Below are positions 50,578 to 60,003 of a stretch of 64,000 bases of DNA, one piece after another. The DNA is taken from positions 1,833,393 to 1,897,392 of the forward strand of contig NZ_FOJA01000001.1 of the NCBI RefSeq assembly GCF_900110535.1, given 5' to 3'. Within the stretch, counting starts at the first letter, position 1; each line of letters begins with the position of its first letter. Both the position numbers and the translations under genes were made by a program. This DNA comes from Halobacterium jilantaiense (GTDB lineage: Archaea > Halobacteriota > Halobacteria > Halobacteriales > Halobacteriaceae). The notes under the pieces were generated by a model. That model was not told the DNA's origin, searched no databases, and worked only from the letters and a program-made list of their open reading frames with translations.

Positions 50578-51591
50578 GTGCTCGACGTACTCGGCGCGCT
50601 CGCGGTCGCGGCCCTCGCCACTGGCGTCGTCTGGGTCGGCGGCGGCCGCCTCGAAGCCGCCGCGGACGGCCTCGCCACCCACTACCGGCTGCCGCCAGTC
50701 GTTCAGGGTGCCGTCGTCGCCGCCGTCGGCTCCAGCTTCCCCGAACTGTCCAGTGTCGTGCTCTCCACGCTGCTGCACGGCGACTTCGACCTCGGCGTCG
50801 GCGCAATCGTCGGCTCCGCCATCTTCAACATCCTCGTCGTCCCCGCGGCGTCCACGTTCGCCACCAGCGAGCCCCTGGACTCGAATCGCGACCTCGTCTA
50901 CAAGGAGGCGCAGTTCTACATGCTGTCGGTCGCCGTCCTCCTGCTCACGTTCGCGTTCGCCGTCATCTACGAACCTCTCGGCGGGCTCTCGGGGACGCTC
51001 ACGCGCCCGCTCGCCGGCATCCCGCTCGCGCTGTACGGCCTCTACCTCTTCGTCCAGCACCAGGACACCGCCGACCACCGCGCTCAGGCCGTCCCCGCCA
51101 CGGATGACCTCAACCCGACCCGGCTCTGGCTCCTGCTCGCCGGCAGCCTCGCGCTCATCCTCGTCGGCGTCGAAGCCCTCGTCCGCGCCGCGCTCACGCT
51201 CGGGGACGCGCTCGGCACGCCCGCCTTCCTCTGGGGGCTCACGGTCGTCGCCGCCGGCACCAGCCTCCCCGACGCCGTCGTCTCCGTGCGCGCGGCCCGC
51301 GACGACAACGCCGAGACCAGCCTCGCGAACGTCCTCGGCAGCAACGTCTTCGACCTCCTCGTCGCCGTGCCAGCCGGCGTCCTCCTCGGCGGCGCGACCG
51401 CCATCGACTTCGCGTTCGCCGCGCCGATGATGGGCGTCCTCGTCGCCGCCACCATCGTCCTCTTCACGGTCATCCGGACCGGTCTCGAACTCACCGACCG
51501 CGAAGCCCTCGCGCTCCTCGCGCTGTACGCCGCGTTCGTCGCGTGGCTCGCGCTCGAAACCGTCGGCCTCACGGACCTGATTCCCACGTAG
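50578..51591 (+). CDS. Ca2+/cation antiporter (CaCA family)
   Basis: This 337-residue membrane protein has about ten helices arranged as two repeats. The alpha-1 repeat is VAAVGSSFPELSSVVLSTLL (about 51-70) and the alpha-2 repeat is VVAAGTSLPDAVVSVRAARD (about 222-241), each with the ion-binding Glu/Asp. The start is GTG 50578. It probably exports Ca2+ or Na+ in exchange. It precedes pcn by 62 bases, but the gap holds a separate promoter. Confidence 0.9.
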   Translation: MLDVLGALAVAALATGVVWVGGGRLEAAADGLATHYRLPPVVQGAVVAAVGSSFPELSSVVLSTLLHGDFDLGVGAIVGSAIFNILVVPAASTFATSEPLDSNRDLVYKEAQFYMLSVAVLLLTFAFAVIYEPLGGLSGTLTRPLAGIPLALYGLYLFVQHQDTADHRAQAVPATDDLNPTRLWLLLAGSLALILVGVEALVRAALTLGDALGTPAFLWGLTVVAAGTSLPDAVVSVRAARDDNAETSLANVLGSNVFDLLVAVPAGVLLGGATAIDFAFAAPMMGVLVAATIVLFTVIRTGLELTDREALALLALYAAFVAWLALETVGLTDLIPT

Positions 51592-51653
51592 GCCTTGCGC
51601 GCGCGCCCGTAACGGGGGCTTTTTACGGGCGGCTCGCGTAGCCGCTTCCAATA

Positions 51654-52397
51654 ATGTTCAAGGCGATCGTGAGCGCCGACACGCTCAAGGAGACGCTGGA
51701 CTCCGTGAGCGTGCTGGTGGACGAGTGCAAGATCCACCTCGACGAAGACGGCCTCTCCATCCGCGCAGTCGACCCCGCGAACGTCGGCATGGTCGATCTC
51801 GACCTGGCCGCCGCCGCGTTCGAATCCTACGAAGCCGACGGCGGCCTCATCGGTGTCAACCTCTCCCGGCTCGAAGACATCGCCGGCATGGCCGACGCCG
51901 GCCAGCTCGTCCAGCTCGAACTCGACGAGGAGACCCGCAAACTCCACATCCAGATCGACGGCCTCGAGTACACGCTCGCGCTCATCGACCCGGACTCCAT
52001 CCGCCAGGAGCCCGACATCCCGGACCTCGACCTCCCCGCCCACGTCGTCATCGAGGGCCGCGACATCGACCGCGCCGTCACCGCCGCCGACATGGTCTCC
52101 GACCACATCGCGCTCGGCGTCGACGCCGCCGACGAACTGTTCTACGTCGACGCGGAAGGCGACACGGACGACGTCCACCTCGAACTCACCCGCGACCAGC
52201 TCATCGACCTCGAATCCGGTGCGGCCCACAGCCTGTTCAGCCTCGACTACCTCAAGGACATGAACAAGGCCATCCCGAAAGACGCGGAGGTCGAACTCGA
52301 ACTCGGCGACGAGTACCCCGTCAAGATGCACTTCGACATCGCCGAAGCCCAGGGTCAGGTCACCTACATGCTCGCGCCGCGGATTCAGTCTGACTAG
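51654..52397 (+). CDS. pcn: DNA sliding clamp PCNA
   Basis: This 247-residue clamp has two repeated domains joined by an interdomain-connecting loop around residues 115-130. It starts [20 protein letters not shown], and the C-terminal [16 protein letters not shown] is the end that contacts partner PIP peptides. Length and sequence match haloarchaeal PCNA. It is preceded by TTTTTACGGG (51620-51629), a T-rich promoter element. In many haloarchaea priL lies close by; here it is 1.9 kb downstream, after two minus-strand genes. Confidence 0.96.
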   Translation: MFKAIVSADTLKETLDSVSVLVDECKIHLDEDGLSIRAVDPANVGMVDLDLAAAAFESYEADGGLIGVNLSRLEDIAGMADAGQLVQLELDEETRKLHIQIDGLEYTLALIDPDSIRQEPDIPDLDLPAHVVIEGRDIDRAVTAADMVSDHIALGVDAADELFYVDAEGDTDDVHLELTRDQLIDLESGAAHSLFSLDYLKDMNKAIPKDAEVELELGDEYPVKMHFDIAEAQGQVTYMLAPRIQSD

Positions 52398-52779
52398 GTA
52401 CCTTTTGCTGCACTCACTCGGGCGCTGACGCGCCCTCGCTCGCTGGCAAAAGCTACGCTAAAAGCACTCCTCCCTCCCGTCGCTCGCTTCGCTCGCGTTA
52501 GTCGGTCGTCGGCCGCTGCTCGCGGCTCCGCCGCTCGCAGCGTGAACCGCTTTCGCTCGGGTTCTTCGAACCGCTCGCTCGCGGATGCTGGCGGCTACCG
52601 GCTGTTTCATCTGTCGACTCTCGTCTGCTGCGTAGGTTCAAGTGGTAGGCCGAGACCACCCCGCGACGTGACGTAGAACTAGGGCAGGACCGGTCGAGGC
52701 GGGAGTGTGGCACACCGGCCTGTCGAGGAACGCGCCGCCTGCTCGACTCTTCTGGACACGCTGCCGCGGGACTACTGAG
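52398..52779. repeat. Non-coding region with nested hairpins after pcn
   Basis: In this 382-base gap, CTTTTGC (52402-52408) pairs with GCAAAAG (52446-52452), enclosing a perfect GGGCGC-TGAC-GCGCCC hairpin (52420-52435). This is the likely pcn terminator. Further palindromes follow, e.g. GCTGC...GCAGC near 52515-52540 and GGTTC-TTC-GAACC near 52559. The rest shows no gene or recognisable RNA. The theme resembles the repeats at 19640 and 24130. Confidence 0.6.
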
Positions 52780-53451
52780 CTACGCCTCTCCCGCCCACTC
52801 GGCCTCGAAGCGCTCCGTGAACTCTTCGAGGAAAGCGTGGCGCTCGGCGGCTATCTCGCGGCCCGTCTCCGTGTTCATGTGCTCGTGGAGCCGCAGCAGC
52901 TTCGCGTGGATGTGGTGGTACGTGCTGGCCTGCTCGTCCTCGTGGTCGTCCTTCTCGTAGGCGTCGTCGGCACCGGGTAGCGGCCGCTCCGGGTCCCACA
53001 TGAGATTGCCGTGAGCGCCGCCGAACTGGAACGTGCGAGCGACGCCGACGGCACCGATGGCGTCGAGGTTGTCGGCGTCCTGCAGGACTTCAGCTTCGAC
53101 CGTCTCGGCCGTCAGGGGGTCGTCCTCGAAGCTGTACTCCTCGTGAACCGCGACGCAGTGACAGACTGGGTCACGGAGCGTCTCCGGGACGCCGGCGTCG
53201 GCGAGAATCTCGCGAATCTCCGGAAGCGTCTCCTCGGGGTGCGTGAAGCCGTCGCCGCGAACCCGGTGGAGGTCGTGGACGAGCGCCGCGACGCCGACCA
53301 CGTCGGTGTCGGCACCTTCCGCCTCGGCGATGCGAGTCCCCAGCCGCTGCACGCGCCAGAGGTGGTGCATGTCGTGGCCCGAGTCGTCCCCGTCGAGGTG
53401 CACGGCCATCTCGTCGGCTACGCGGTCGAAGAGCGCGTCGCTGTCGGTCAC
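52780..53451 (-). CDS. HD-domain phosphohydrolase
   Basis: This encodes 223 residues starting with GTG 53451. The HD-domain metal ligands are His of DSGHDMHHLWRV (about 25-33), the His-Asp pair of AALVHDLHR (about 57-58) and the Asp of LQDADNLDAIG. Such HD proteins hydrolyse nucleotides or phosphoesters. It follows the archaetidylserine decarboxylase on the same strand (29-base gap) but is functionally unrelated as far as I can see. Confidence 0.87.
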   Translation of the reverse strand: MTDSDALFDRVADEMAVHLDGDDSGHDMHHLWRVQRLGTRIAEAEGADTDVVGVAALVHDLHRVRGDGFTHPEETLPEIREILADAGVPETLRDPVCHCVAVHEEYSFEDDPLTAETVEAEVLQDADNLDAIGAVGVARTFQFGGAHGNLMWDPERPLPGADDAYEKDDHEDEQASTYHHIHAKLLRLHEHMNTETGREIAAERHAFLEEFTERFEAEWAGEA

Positions 53452-53480
53452 GCCTCACGTTCCCCGCCACTTCGGAAAAG

Positions 53481-54140
53481 TCACTCGTCGTCGGCGAGCA
53501 CCGTCTCGCCGACTTCGCCGCCACCGAACTCGCTCTCGTCGTACCCGGCCCGGCGAGCCAGCACGGTCTCGCCCGCCTGAACCTTCTCGCCGGACTCCAC
53601 GGCCACGTCGTCGAGGCCGTACTCCGGCGGTAACACGACGTCCGCCCGGCTGCCGAAGGAGATGTGGCCGAGGCGGTCGCCGCGCGCGAGGTCGTCGCCC
53701 GCCTCGACGTAGGGGTGGATACGGCGGGCGAACGCGCCCGCGATGAGCACGAGCGTCCACTCGTCGGTCTCGACGCGGACGCGCTCGTTGTGCTCGGACT
53801 CCTTGTCGAAGGCGGGCCGGTGGCCGCCCGGCTCGTGGGTCACGTCCTCGACCGTGCCGTCGAGGGGCGCGCGGTTCACGTGCACGTCGTGGACGTTCAT
53901 GAACACGCCCACGCGCACTCGGCCGTCGTCCGCCTCCCGAATCACGGACACCTTGCCGTCCGCCGGCGTGACGACGCCGGGGCCGTCCGGGGTGCGGTCG
54001 GGGTCGCGGTGGAACCAGGCGACGAATCCGGCGAGCGCGAGCGCGGGGACGCCCCACAGCGAGGAGAGCCCGAGCAGGGCGAGCCCCACGACTGCCGGGG
54101 GGAGTGCGTACTGCCACTTCCAGGGGCCGCGCGCGAACAC
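53481..54140 (-). CDS. Archaetidylserine decarboxylase (PssD-like)
   Basis: This 219-residue proenzyme starts at GTG 54140 (MFARGPWKWQYALPPAVVGL). The ATG at 54254 would add 38 poorly conserved residues reaching the priL promoter, so the GTG is preferred. Two hydrophobic segments (about 10-45) anchor the protein. The pyruvoyl-forming cleavage site is FGSR (HISFGSRADVVLPPEYGLDD). It makes archaetidylethanolamine and is part of the archaeosortase (ArtA) protein-sorting pathway. The partner PssA and ArtA lie outside the window. Confidence 0.88.
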   Translation of the reverse strand: MFARGPWKWQYALPPAVVGLALLGLSSLWGVPALALAGFVAWFHRDPDRTPDGPGVVTPADGKVSVIREADDGRVRVGVFMNVHDVHVNRAPLDGTVEDVTHEPGGHRPAFDKESEHNERVRVETDEWTLVLIAGAFARRIHPYVEAGDDLARGDRLGHISFGSRADVVLPPEYGLDDVAVESGEKVQAGETVLARRAGYDESEFGGGEVGETVLADDE

Positions 54141-54265
54141 ACTCCCACCGTCGGCTGCCAGCGTGGTGAGCGTGTCGGTCCCGCCACTCGGCCAGCTGTC
54201 CGGCTGCCGTACCGCCGGCAGCGAGCCGGGGTGTTTATCGGCGTCGGCTCGCAAACAGGGAGCGA

Positions 54266-55351
54266 ATGAACGCCCGCCACGCTCGCTACCCGTTCCTGGG
54301 GGACGCCCGAGACGCCGTCGAGGAGGCGGGTGTGGACCTCGCCGACGTGGTCGCTAACGACGACGCCGTCGTGGAGCGCGCACGGGAGCGCGTCACTGGC
54401 GCGCTCGCCGACGGGACGGTCGGCGACCGCGCGCGCTCGGACCGCATCGAACTGCTCTCGTACCCCGTCGCGCGCGTCCTCGTGTCGGTCGTCGACGAGA
54501 ACGTGCTCGTCCGGAAGTACGCGCAGGCCGAGGCTGACGCCGCCTACGACCGGTTCACGGCCGACGAGTCCGACGACAGCGAGCTGAAGAGCGTCGGCGG
54601 CGACGACCGGCTGTCGCGGGACGAACTGCTCGCGGAGTTCGACCTCGCTGACCACGTCCACGCCCGCCGGGACGGCTACGACGTCGACGTGCCGACGTAC
54701 CTCCTGCTGTCGTCGTCGCTCCGGGGCGACGACTGGCGGCTCGTGAACCGGGCGCTCGACGACGGCCGCGTGCCGGTCTCGGAGCCCGAACTCGACACGC
54801 TGCTCCGAGAGGCCATTCGGGGCCGCATCGAGGACGGCCTCCCGCTGTCCGTCCCCGACCCCATCGCGGACGCGATGGAGGCACCCGCCGTCGCCGTCCG
54901 GGACGTGCTCGCAGACATGGACCTCACGCGCGAAATCGACACCGTCGTCCCGGAGTTGTTCCCGCCGTGCATGCAACACCTCCTCGACCAGGTGCAGCGC
55001 GGCGAACACCTCCCGCACCACTCGCGGTTCGCCATCACGTCGTTCCTCGCGAACATCGGGCTCACGACCGACGAAATCGTCGACATCTACAAGGTGAATC
55101 CGGGGTTCGGCGAGGAGATGACGCGCTACCAGACGGACCACATTCAGGGCGACTCCAGCCCCACCGAGTACACGGCACCGTCGTGTGCGACGATGAAGGC
55201 CTACGGGGACTGCACGAATCCAGACGACCTCTGTGACGCCATCAACCACCCGCTGTCGTACTACGAGGTCAAACTGGACGACGAAGACGACGAGGACCTA
55301 GAAGACTGGCGGGAGCGCGACGACGAGACTGCTGCGGACGCGGACGACTGA
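54266..55351 (+). CDS. priL: DNA primase large subunit PriL
   Basis: This 361-residue partner of PriS holds the primer-length-controlling iron-sulfur cluster. Visible conserved cysteines are in FPPCMQHLLDQVQRG, APSCATMKAYGDCTNPDDLC, matching the four-Cys cluster domain. It starts at ATG 54266 (MNARHARYPFLGDARDAVEE). It ends flush with the convergent small membrane gene stop. pcn and priL are in the same direction but separated by two opposite genes. Confidence 0.93.
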   Translation: MNARHARYPFLGDARDAVEEAGVDLADVVANDDAVVERARERVTGALADGTVGDRARSDRIELLSYPVARVLVSVVDENVLVRKYAQAEADAAYDRFTADESDDSELKSVGGDDRLSRDELLAEFDLADHVHARRDGYDVDVPTYLLLSSSLRGDDWRLVNRALDDGRVPVSEPELDTLLREAIRGRIEDGLPLSVPDPIADAMEAPAVAVRDVLADMDLTREIDTVVPELFPPCMQHLLDQVQRGEHLPHHSRFAITSFLANIGLTTDEIVDIYKVNPGFGEEMTRYQTDHIQGDSSPTEYTAPSCATMKAYGDCTNPDDLCDAINHPLSYYEVKLDDEDDEDLEDWRERDDETAADADD

Positions 55352-55555
55352 TTACTCCTGTTTGCCGGAGAGCCAGTAGCCGACGCCGGCCATCAGGAGG
55401 ATGAAGACGACGATGGCCGCGACGACCGCGTACGCGCTGGTCGCGCCGAAGCCGCTGGCTCCCATCGACGCGGCGGCGACGAGGATGCCGATGAACACCA
55501 GCACAGCGAGGATTGCGATGCCCGCCTCCACGCGGGCGTCGAGCGCGTCTGACAT
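55352..55555 (-). CDS. Small two-helix membrane protein
   Basis: This encodes 67 residues with two membrane helices (about 10-30 and 41-60) and a short C-terminal SGKQE. The start is ATG 55555 (MSDALDARVEAGIAIL). Its stop (TAA) touches the priL stop without overlap. Similar 60-70-residue membrane proteins (DUF7472-like) occur next to replication genes in haloarchaea. Function unknown. Confidence 0.7.
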   Translation of the reverse strand: MSDALDARVEAGIAILAVLVFIGILVAAASMGASGFGATSAYAVVAAIVVFILLMAGVGYWLSGKQE

Positions 55556-55698
55556 GGCTGCGGCTTTCTCGGGCCGCCGCAAAAGCGCTTCGAAGCCGTC
55601 GGACGCGCTCCCGAGACCCACGCAAATAGGTGTCTGCGCTGCAAGAATCCCTCGGTTTGGCGGGGTTTAGGCGTCTGCGGCGGCTACATCGGTCTGTG

Positions 55699-56313
55699 AT
55701 GGCCGCGGAATCCGACGCCGACCGGGCGCGCGCGAGGCGCGCTCGCGACGAACGCATGCGCGTCGAGGCGACCGGGAGCGGCCGCTACGAGGTGACCGGC
55801 GAGTCCGGCGCGACCTACGAGGTCGCCCTCGAAGCGGGGCGGTGTGCGTGCCCCGACCACCAGTTCCGGGGCGTGCGCTGCAAGCACCTGCGGCGGGCGG
55901 CGATGGAGGTCACGGCCGGTACCGTCCCCGCGCCCGGCGAGCGGGCCACCTCGTGCGCGAACTGCGGCGAGCGACTCCACGTCGACGAGGACGCCGCGGA
56001 CCCCGTCTACTGCGGGGACTGCACGCTCGACGCCGGCGAGTTCGTCGTCGACCGGGAGACCGACACGCTCGTTGTGGTCGTGGAGACGACGGGCGAGCGC
56101 GCTGACGAGGTCGAGATTCCCTCCCGCGGCTGGACGGTCGCCGAGCACTACTCGAACAGGCACTACGACCCCGGGGACGTGGTCGTCGACGTGCTCTATC
56201 CGCTGGACCGGGACGCCAGCGCAGCGCAGGTCGCCGCCCGCCCGCCACAGCGCTACGCGTTCCCGAGGGGGCGGCTGCGGCGACCCGGCGAGGGCGAGGC
56301 CGACGAGCCCTGA
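55699..56313 (+). CDS. SWIM zinc-finger protein with additional zinc ribbon
   Basis: This encodes 204 residues from ATG 55699. A longer start at GTG 55630 would add 23 residues. CACPDHQFRGVRCKHLRR (about 49-66) is the SWIM zinc finger (CxCxnCxH). A second four-Cys ribbon (CANC...CGDC, about 91-115) follows. SWIM domains bind DNA or partner proteins, and haloarchaeal members are common and uncharacterised. The gene is convergent with hjc. Confidence 0.85.
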   Translation: MAAESDADRARARRARDERMRVEATGSGRYEVTGESGATYEVALEAGRCACPDHQFRGVRCKHLRRAAMEVTAGTVPAPGERATSCANCGERLHVDEDAADPVYCGDCTLDAGEFVVDRETDTLVVVVETTGERADEVEIPSRGWTVAEHYSNRHYDPGDVVVDVLYPLDRDASAAQVAARPPQRYAFPRGRLRRPGEGEADEP

Positions 56314-56319
56314 GCTCTC

Positions 56320-56811
56320 CTACTCCAGCATCGAGGCGGCTTCGTCCAGCGACAGCACGCCCTGGTCGAGCGCCTGCAGGACGTCGTGGACGCTGTGGTC
56401 GCCGTCCGCGTCCCCGCTCTCGCCGAGGTCGTCGATGTGTTCGCCGTCCTCGATGGCGGTCTCTTTCTTCACGCGGTAGTTCCCGCCGTCCGTCCTGTAG
56501 ACGTCCGCGGGGTGGAAGAAGTACCAGTCCTCGCGGTCGAAGCGCACGCCGATTTTGGGGCTCGCGCCGAAGCTCTGTGCGAAGTAGACGAGGGCTTCGA
56601 CCTCCTCGCCCGTGAGGTAGATCGGGTCGCCGGCGGAGGACTTCGCCTCGACGGCGAAGAACGCGTCGCCGTCGCCCGCCAGCACGTCCGGGAGTTCGCG
56701 CTCGGTCGCGGACCCGGACGCCGGCGCGCGCATCACCGCGAACCCGCGCTCGTCCAGTTCGTTCACGAGTTCGCGCTCGCGCCTGTTGCCCTTCGCGTTC
56801 GAGTTAGCCAT
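56320..56811 (-). CDS. hjc: Holliday-junction resolvase Hjc
   Basis: This 163-residue nuclease resolves four-way junctions. The PD-(D/E)xK catalytic set is visible: Glu of [10 protein letters not shown], Asp of [12 protein letters not shown], and Glu-Lys of [13 protein letters not shown]-terminal acidic helical tail (about 125-163) is longer than in the classical enzyme. The start is ATG 56811; an ATG 24 bases upstream is less conserved. Convergent with the SWIM gene, six bases apart. Confidence 0.93.
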   Translation of the reverse strand: MANSNAKGNRRERELVNELDERGFAVMRAPASGSATERELPDVLAGDGDAFFAVEAKSSAGDPIYLTGEEVEALVYFAQSFGASPKIGVRFDREDWYFFHPADVYRTDGGNYRVKKETAIEDGEHIDDLGESGDADGDHSVHDVLQALDQGVLSLDEAASMLE

Positions 56812-56917
56812 GCTGGCCTCCCTCCGGGGCGTCACCGCGCGTGTCCGTCATGTCCCGCCGTAGGCCGTCGGGCGGTTAGTGCGTTGCGTCCCGGTGCGTT
56901 CGCGCCGCCGTCTGGCG

Positions 56918-59596
56918 TCACTCGCGGACCGCTGGCGGCCGCTCCATCGAGAACAGCTCCTCGAACAGCCGGCGCTGTGCGACCCGGAGGTGGCGGTTCA
57001 CGGTCGGCTGTGAGACGCCGAGCAGTTCGGCGACGCCCTCACCGGTCGTCTCCCGCGGCCACTCGAAGAACCCGGCGAGGTACGCCGTCCGCAACACCTC
57101 TAGCTGGCGTTCGGTGAGCGCGTCGAAGAGGTCCTGCACCAGTTCTTCCCGGGTCCGGGCGCTCCGTTCGACGTCCCGCCGGCCGTCGAGCTCGACCGAG
57201 TCGTACCGGCTGCGGAGACTGTCGACGTAGGCGCGGACGTCGCTGTCCGCCGGGACGTCGACGACGACGCTGAGGTCGTCGCTCTCGTCGGCGACAATCG
57301 ACTGCGGGTTGCCGCCGCTCCGCGCGAGCACCCGGGGTAGGCTGTCGTCCGCGGTCGTCACCTCGAACGCGTGGCGGTCGCCGGCGCTGGCGACGTGCTG
57401 GTAGTCGGTGACCCGGGTGCGGTCGGCGAGCGCGTCGGCGACCTCGTCCCGGCTCGCGCCCGCGACCGAGACGAACATGTCGTTGCCGTCGCCGCGGTTG
57501 GCCGCCCCCTCGTAGACGACGCGGCCGCCGGTGTCCGCCTGAAGCTGGGCGAGAACGGTGTCGTCGGCCGCGACGGACAGACGCAACTCGGCGTGCGTGT
57601 CGGCCTGCAGCGCCTCGCGGGCGGCGACCGCGGCCATCGCGTCGGCGATGGTCTCGCCGAGTTCGCCGAACACGTCGGCTTCCAGGTCGCCGAACGCGCC
57701 GGCTTCGTCGGCGTACACGGCGAGTACGCCGTGGCTGTGGCCGTCGACCGACAGCGGCACCGCGAGCGCAGACGCGAACCCGCACGCGGTGGCGTGCTCG
57801 CGCCACGCTTCGACGGTCACGCCCTCGGCGACGGTGCCGACGACCGCGGGGACGCCGTCGCGTGCGGCGACGACGGCGGGCTCTCGGCGGTCCGCGCGCA
57901 GGGACACGGCGTCGAGGTAGGTCCCGCCGTCGCCGGCCCACGTCCGCGGGCTGAGCCGGCCCTCGTCGGCGTCCCAGCCCCCGACCCACGCGAACTTGAT
58001 TCCGGTGGCGTCCGCCAGCCCCTGGCAGACGGCGGCCTCGATGGACGCCCGGCTCTCGGCTGCGATCAGCGACCGGTTGACGGTGCGCATGATTTCGGTC
58101 ACCTGCACGCGGCGCTGCAGGCGGTCGTTGCGCTCCGCGAGTTCGCGCTCGTGGGCGCGCAGGTCGGATTCACTCGCCAGCCGGTCGAACGCCGCTTCGG
58201 CGCTCGTCGCGGCGGTCTCCACGAGGTGACGGCGGTCACCGTCGGGCGGGCCGGTCGTCGTCGCCACGACGAACAGGCCGTGGTCGCCGGCGGGAACCAG
58301 AACTCCGCCGCTCGCGCCGTTCTCCGGCGTCCAGTCGGCGGCGACGGCTGCGGGGTCGCCGAACGTCCAGATTTCGCCGTCGACGAGGCACTCCCAGGCC
58401 GGTGACGCTGCCCCGACACTCAGAGCGGGCGGGTCGCCGGTGGCGAACCCCGGGGTCGTGGCGACCGGGGCGAACTCGCCCGTCGTCGGCCGGAACTGGT
58501 AGAACGCCACCACCGCGTCGTCGAGCACATCCTCGACCGTCTCGACGACCGTCTCCGCTGCGGCGTCCACCGACTCGACGCCGAGCAGTTCGACGGTGGC
58601 GTCGTGGACCGCCGCCAGCGAGCGCTCGCGGCGAGAGCGCTCCAGTTCGTAACTCACCCACCGCGTCATGAGGTCGACGAGGGCGCGGTCGAGCGCGGTG
58701 AAGGGCGCGCTCGCCGGCTGTTCGTCGTAGAAGCAGAGCGTTCCGTAGAGCCTGCCGTCGACCACGACGCGCCCGCCGATGTAGCAGGTGACGCCGCCGT
58801 CGGCGTACCCGGGGTCGGCGGCTTCGCCCTCGGCGGGCGCGTCGTGGATCGCGAGGATGTCGTCGCTGTCGACGGTGCGCCGGCAGTACGTCGCGGACAG
58901 CGGGAAGCGGTCGCCCGCGCTCACTGGGTCCGGGCCGACGCCCCGCTCGACGCGGTAGTCGTCGGTCGCCTCGTCGATGCGGCTGAGGAGGCCGTTCCCG
59001 GTGCCGAACCACTCACAGCCCATCGACAGCAAGCGCTCGACCTTCTCGTCGAGGGACAGCGCCGGGTCGGCGGTGACTTCGTACAGCTGCTGTCGGCGGT
59101 CGACCGGCTCGTCCTGAACCGCCGTGGGGTTGTCGAACACGACGTACCCCTCGTCGCCGGTGACCGGGACGAACCGGACGTCGGTGTCGGCGGGGCCGCT
59201 CGCCGTGGCGGCACGCAGCGTCGCCTCGACCGGCTCTCCAGCCGCCACTCGGGCGACGACGTCACCGCAGTCCTCGGCGAAGCAGTCCGCGAGCGGCGAA
59301 CCCGGCGACGCGACGCCCTCGAACGCGGTGTCGAACTCGTCGTTCCCGTCGGCGACCCGTGGCGGGGACGCCCCGGTCACGCGCGCGATGGGGTCGGTGA
59401 CGTGGTCGAACAGCGCGGCCGCTCGGTCGCGTTCGGCGTCCCGCTCGCGCTGGAGGGAGTCGAGCCGGTCGGCCACGCCGCGGAGGGCTTCCCCGAGGTC
59501 GGCTCGGTCGTCGCCGTCGAACGGGTCGACGTCCGTGTCGCCGGCCGCCAGCGCTTCGAGCGAGCGCTGCAGCCGGTCCAGGGAGTCACCACTCAT
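56918..59596 (-). CDS. Bat-type transcription regulator with GAF-like domains and HTH_10
   Basis: This encodes 892 residues. The N-terminal helical and PAS-like part (about 1-160) is followed by GAF-type sensor domains (about 175-320, 330-480 and 500-670). A BAT linker domain (AELRLSVAADDTVLAQLQAD) comes next, then a C-terminal HTH_10 (LTERQLEVLRTAYLAGFFEW ... LLGVSQPTVNRHLRVAQRRL). It senses small molecules, light or redox signals by inference from the GAF domains. It is divergent from the HalOD1 gene pair, sharing a 140-base spacer. Confidence 0.9.
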   Translation of the reverse strand: MSGDSLDRLQRSLEALAAGDTDVDPFDGDDRADLGEALRGVADRLDSLQRERDAERDRAAALFDHVTDPIARVTGASPPRVADGNDEFDTAFEGVASPGSPLADCFAEDCGDVVARVAAGEPVEATLRAATASGPADTDVRFVPVTGDEGYVVFDNPTAVQDEPVDRRQQLYEVTADPALSLDEKVERLLSMGCEWFGTGNGLLSRIDEATDDYRVERGVGPDPVSAGDRFPLSATYCRRTVDSDDILAIHDAPAEGEAADPGYADGGVTCYIGGRVVVDGRLYGTLCFYDEQPASAPFTALDRALVDLMTRWVSYELERSRRERSLAAVHDATVELLGVESVDAAAETVVETVEDVLDDAVVAFYQFRPTTGEFAPVATTPGFATGDPPALSVGAASPAWECLVDGEIWTFGDPAAVAADWTPENGASGGVLVPAGDHGLFVVATTTGPPDGDRRHLVETAATSAEAAFDRLASESDLRAHERELAERNDRLQRRVQVTEIMRTVNRSLIAAESRASIEAAVCQGLADATGIKFAWVGGWDADEGRLSPRTWAGDGGTYLDAVSLRADRREPAVVAARDGVPAVVGTVAEGVTVEAWREHATACGFASALAVPLSVDGHSHGVLAVYADEAGAFGDLEADVFGELGETIADAMAAVAAREALQADTHAELRLSVAADDTVLAQLQADTGGRVVYEGAANRGDGNDMFVSVAGASRDEVADALADRTRVTDYQHVASAGDRHAFEVTTADDSLPRVLARSGGNPQSIVADESDDLSVVVDVPADSDVRAYVDSLRSRYDSVELDGRRDVERSARTREELVQDLFDALTERQLEVLRTAYLAGFFEWPRETTGEGVAELLGVSQPTVNRHLRVAQRRLFEELFSMERPPAVRE

Positions 59597-59686
59597 TCCC
59601 GACTACTTGGTAGCACGACACAATAACGGTCACGGCCCCGAGCTAGCGCGACGCTATACGTATTGGGTCCGTCGGCGGGTGCCCTT

Positions 59687-59700
59687 ACCAGTATACCAGT
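59687..59700. repeat. ACCAGT direct repeat in the Bat/HalOD1 divergent spacer
   Basis: ACCAGT (59687-59692) and ACCAGT (59695-59700) are separated by two bases (TTACCAGTATACCAGTCAGG). It lies about 37 bases from the HalOD1 ATG and about 90 from the Bat start, so it could be an operator for either gene. Confidence 0.4.
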
Positions 59701-59736
59701 CAGGGGGATACTCGGGGAGCCCCTTCGGTACACACG

Positions 59737-60003
59737 ATGTCAGAGGCCTCCACCGAACACCACGTACCCAGTCTCCGCGTCATCCACGCGCTGGCGGACG
59801 CGACCGACACCGAACCGCACGAGGTCGACCCGCCGCTCTACGAGTCGGTCGACGGCGACGCCCTCGACGCGCTCGTCGCCAGCGCGACCGACCTCGAAAT
59901 CAGCTTCGACCACGGCGACCACACTGTCGTCGTTCGGGGCGACGGCACCGTCTCCGTCGACGGCGCGAGTGACGCGCGTGTCCCCGAGGTGACGGACACG
60001 TGA
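59737..60003 (+). CDS. HalOD1 output-domain protein
   Basis: This 88-residue protein consists only of the HalOD1 domain (PSLRVIHALADATDTEPHEV ... DPPLYESVDGDALDAL, then strands DLEISFDHGDHTVVVRGDG). HalOD1 domains are thought to be output modules of haloarchaeal signalling proteins. It overlaps the next gene by four bases (GTGA), so the two are translationally coupled. Divergent from the Bat-type regulator. Confidence 0.9.
   Translation: MSEASTEHHVPSLRVIHALADATDTEPHEVDPPLYESVDGDALDALVASATDLEISFDHGDHTVVVRGDGTVSVDGASDARVPEVTDT

Noticed and set aside
52620-52700. tRNA-like GGTTCAAGT in the gap after pcn
   Set aside because: The flanking bases cannot form a T stem or acceptor stem, and no anticodon arm is visible.
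52398-52779. Gap after pcn considered as a replication origin
   Set aside because: No ORB-like sequence or A/T-rich unwinding element; the content is GC-rich palindromes.
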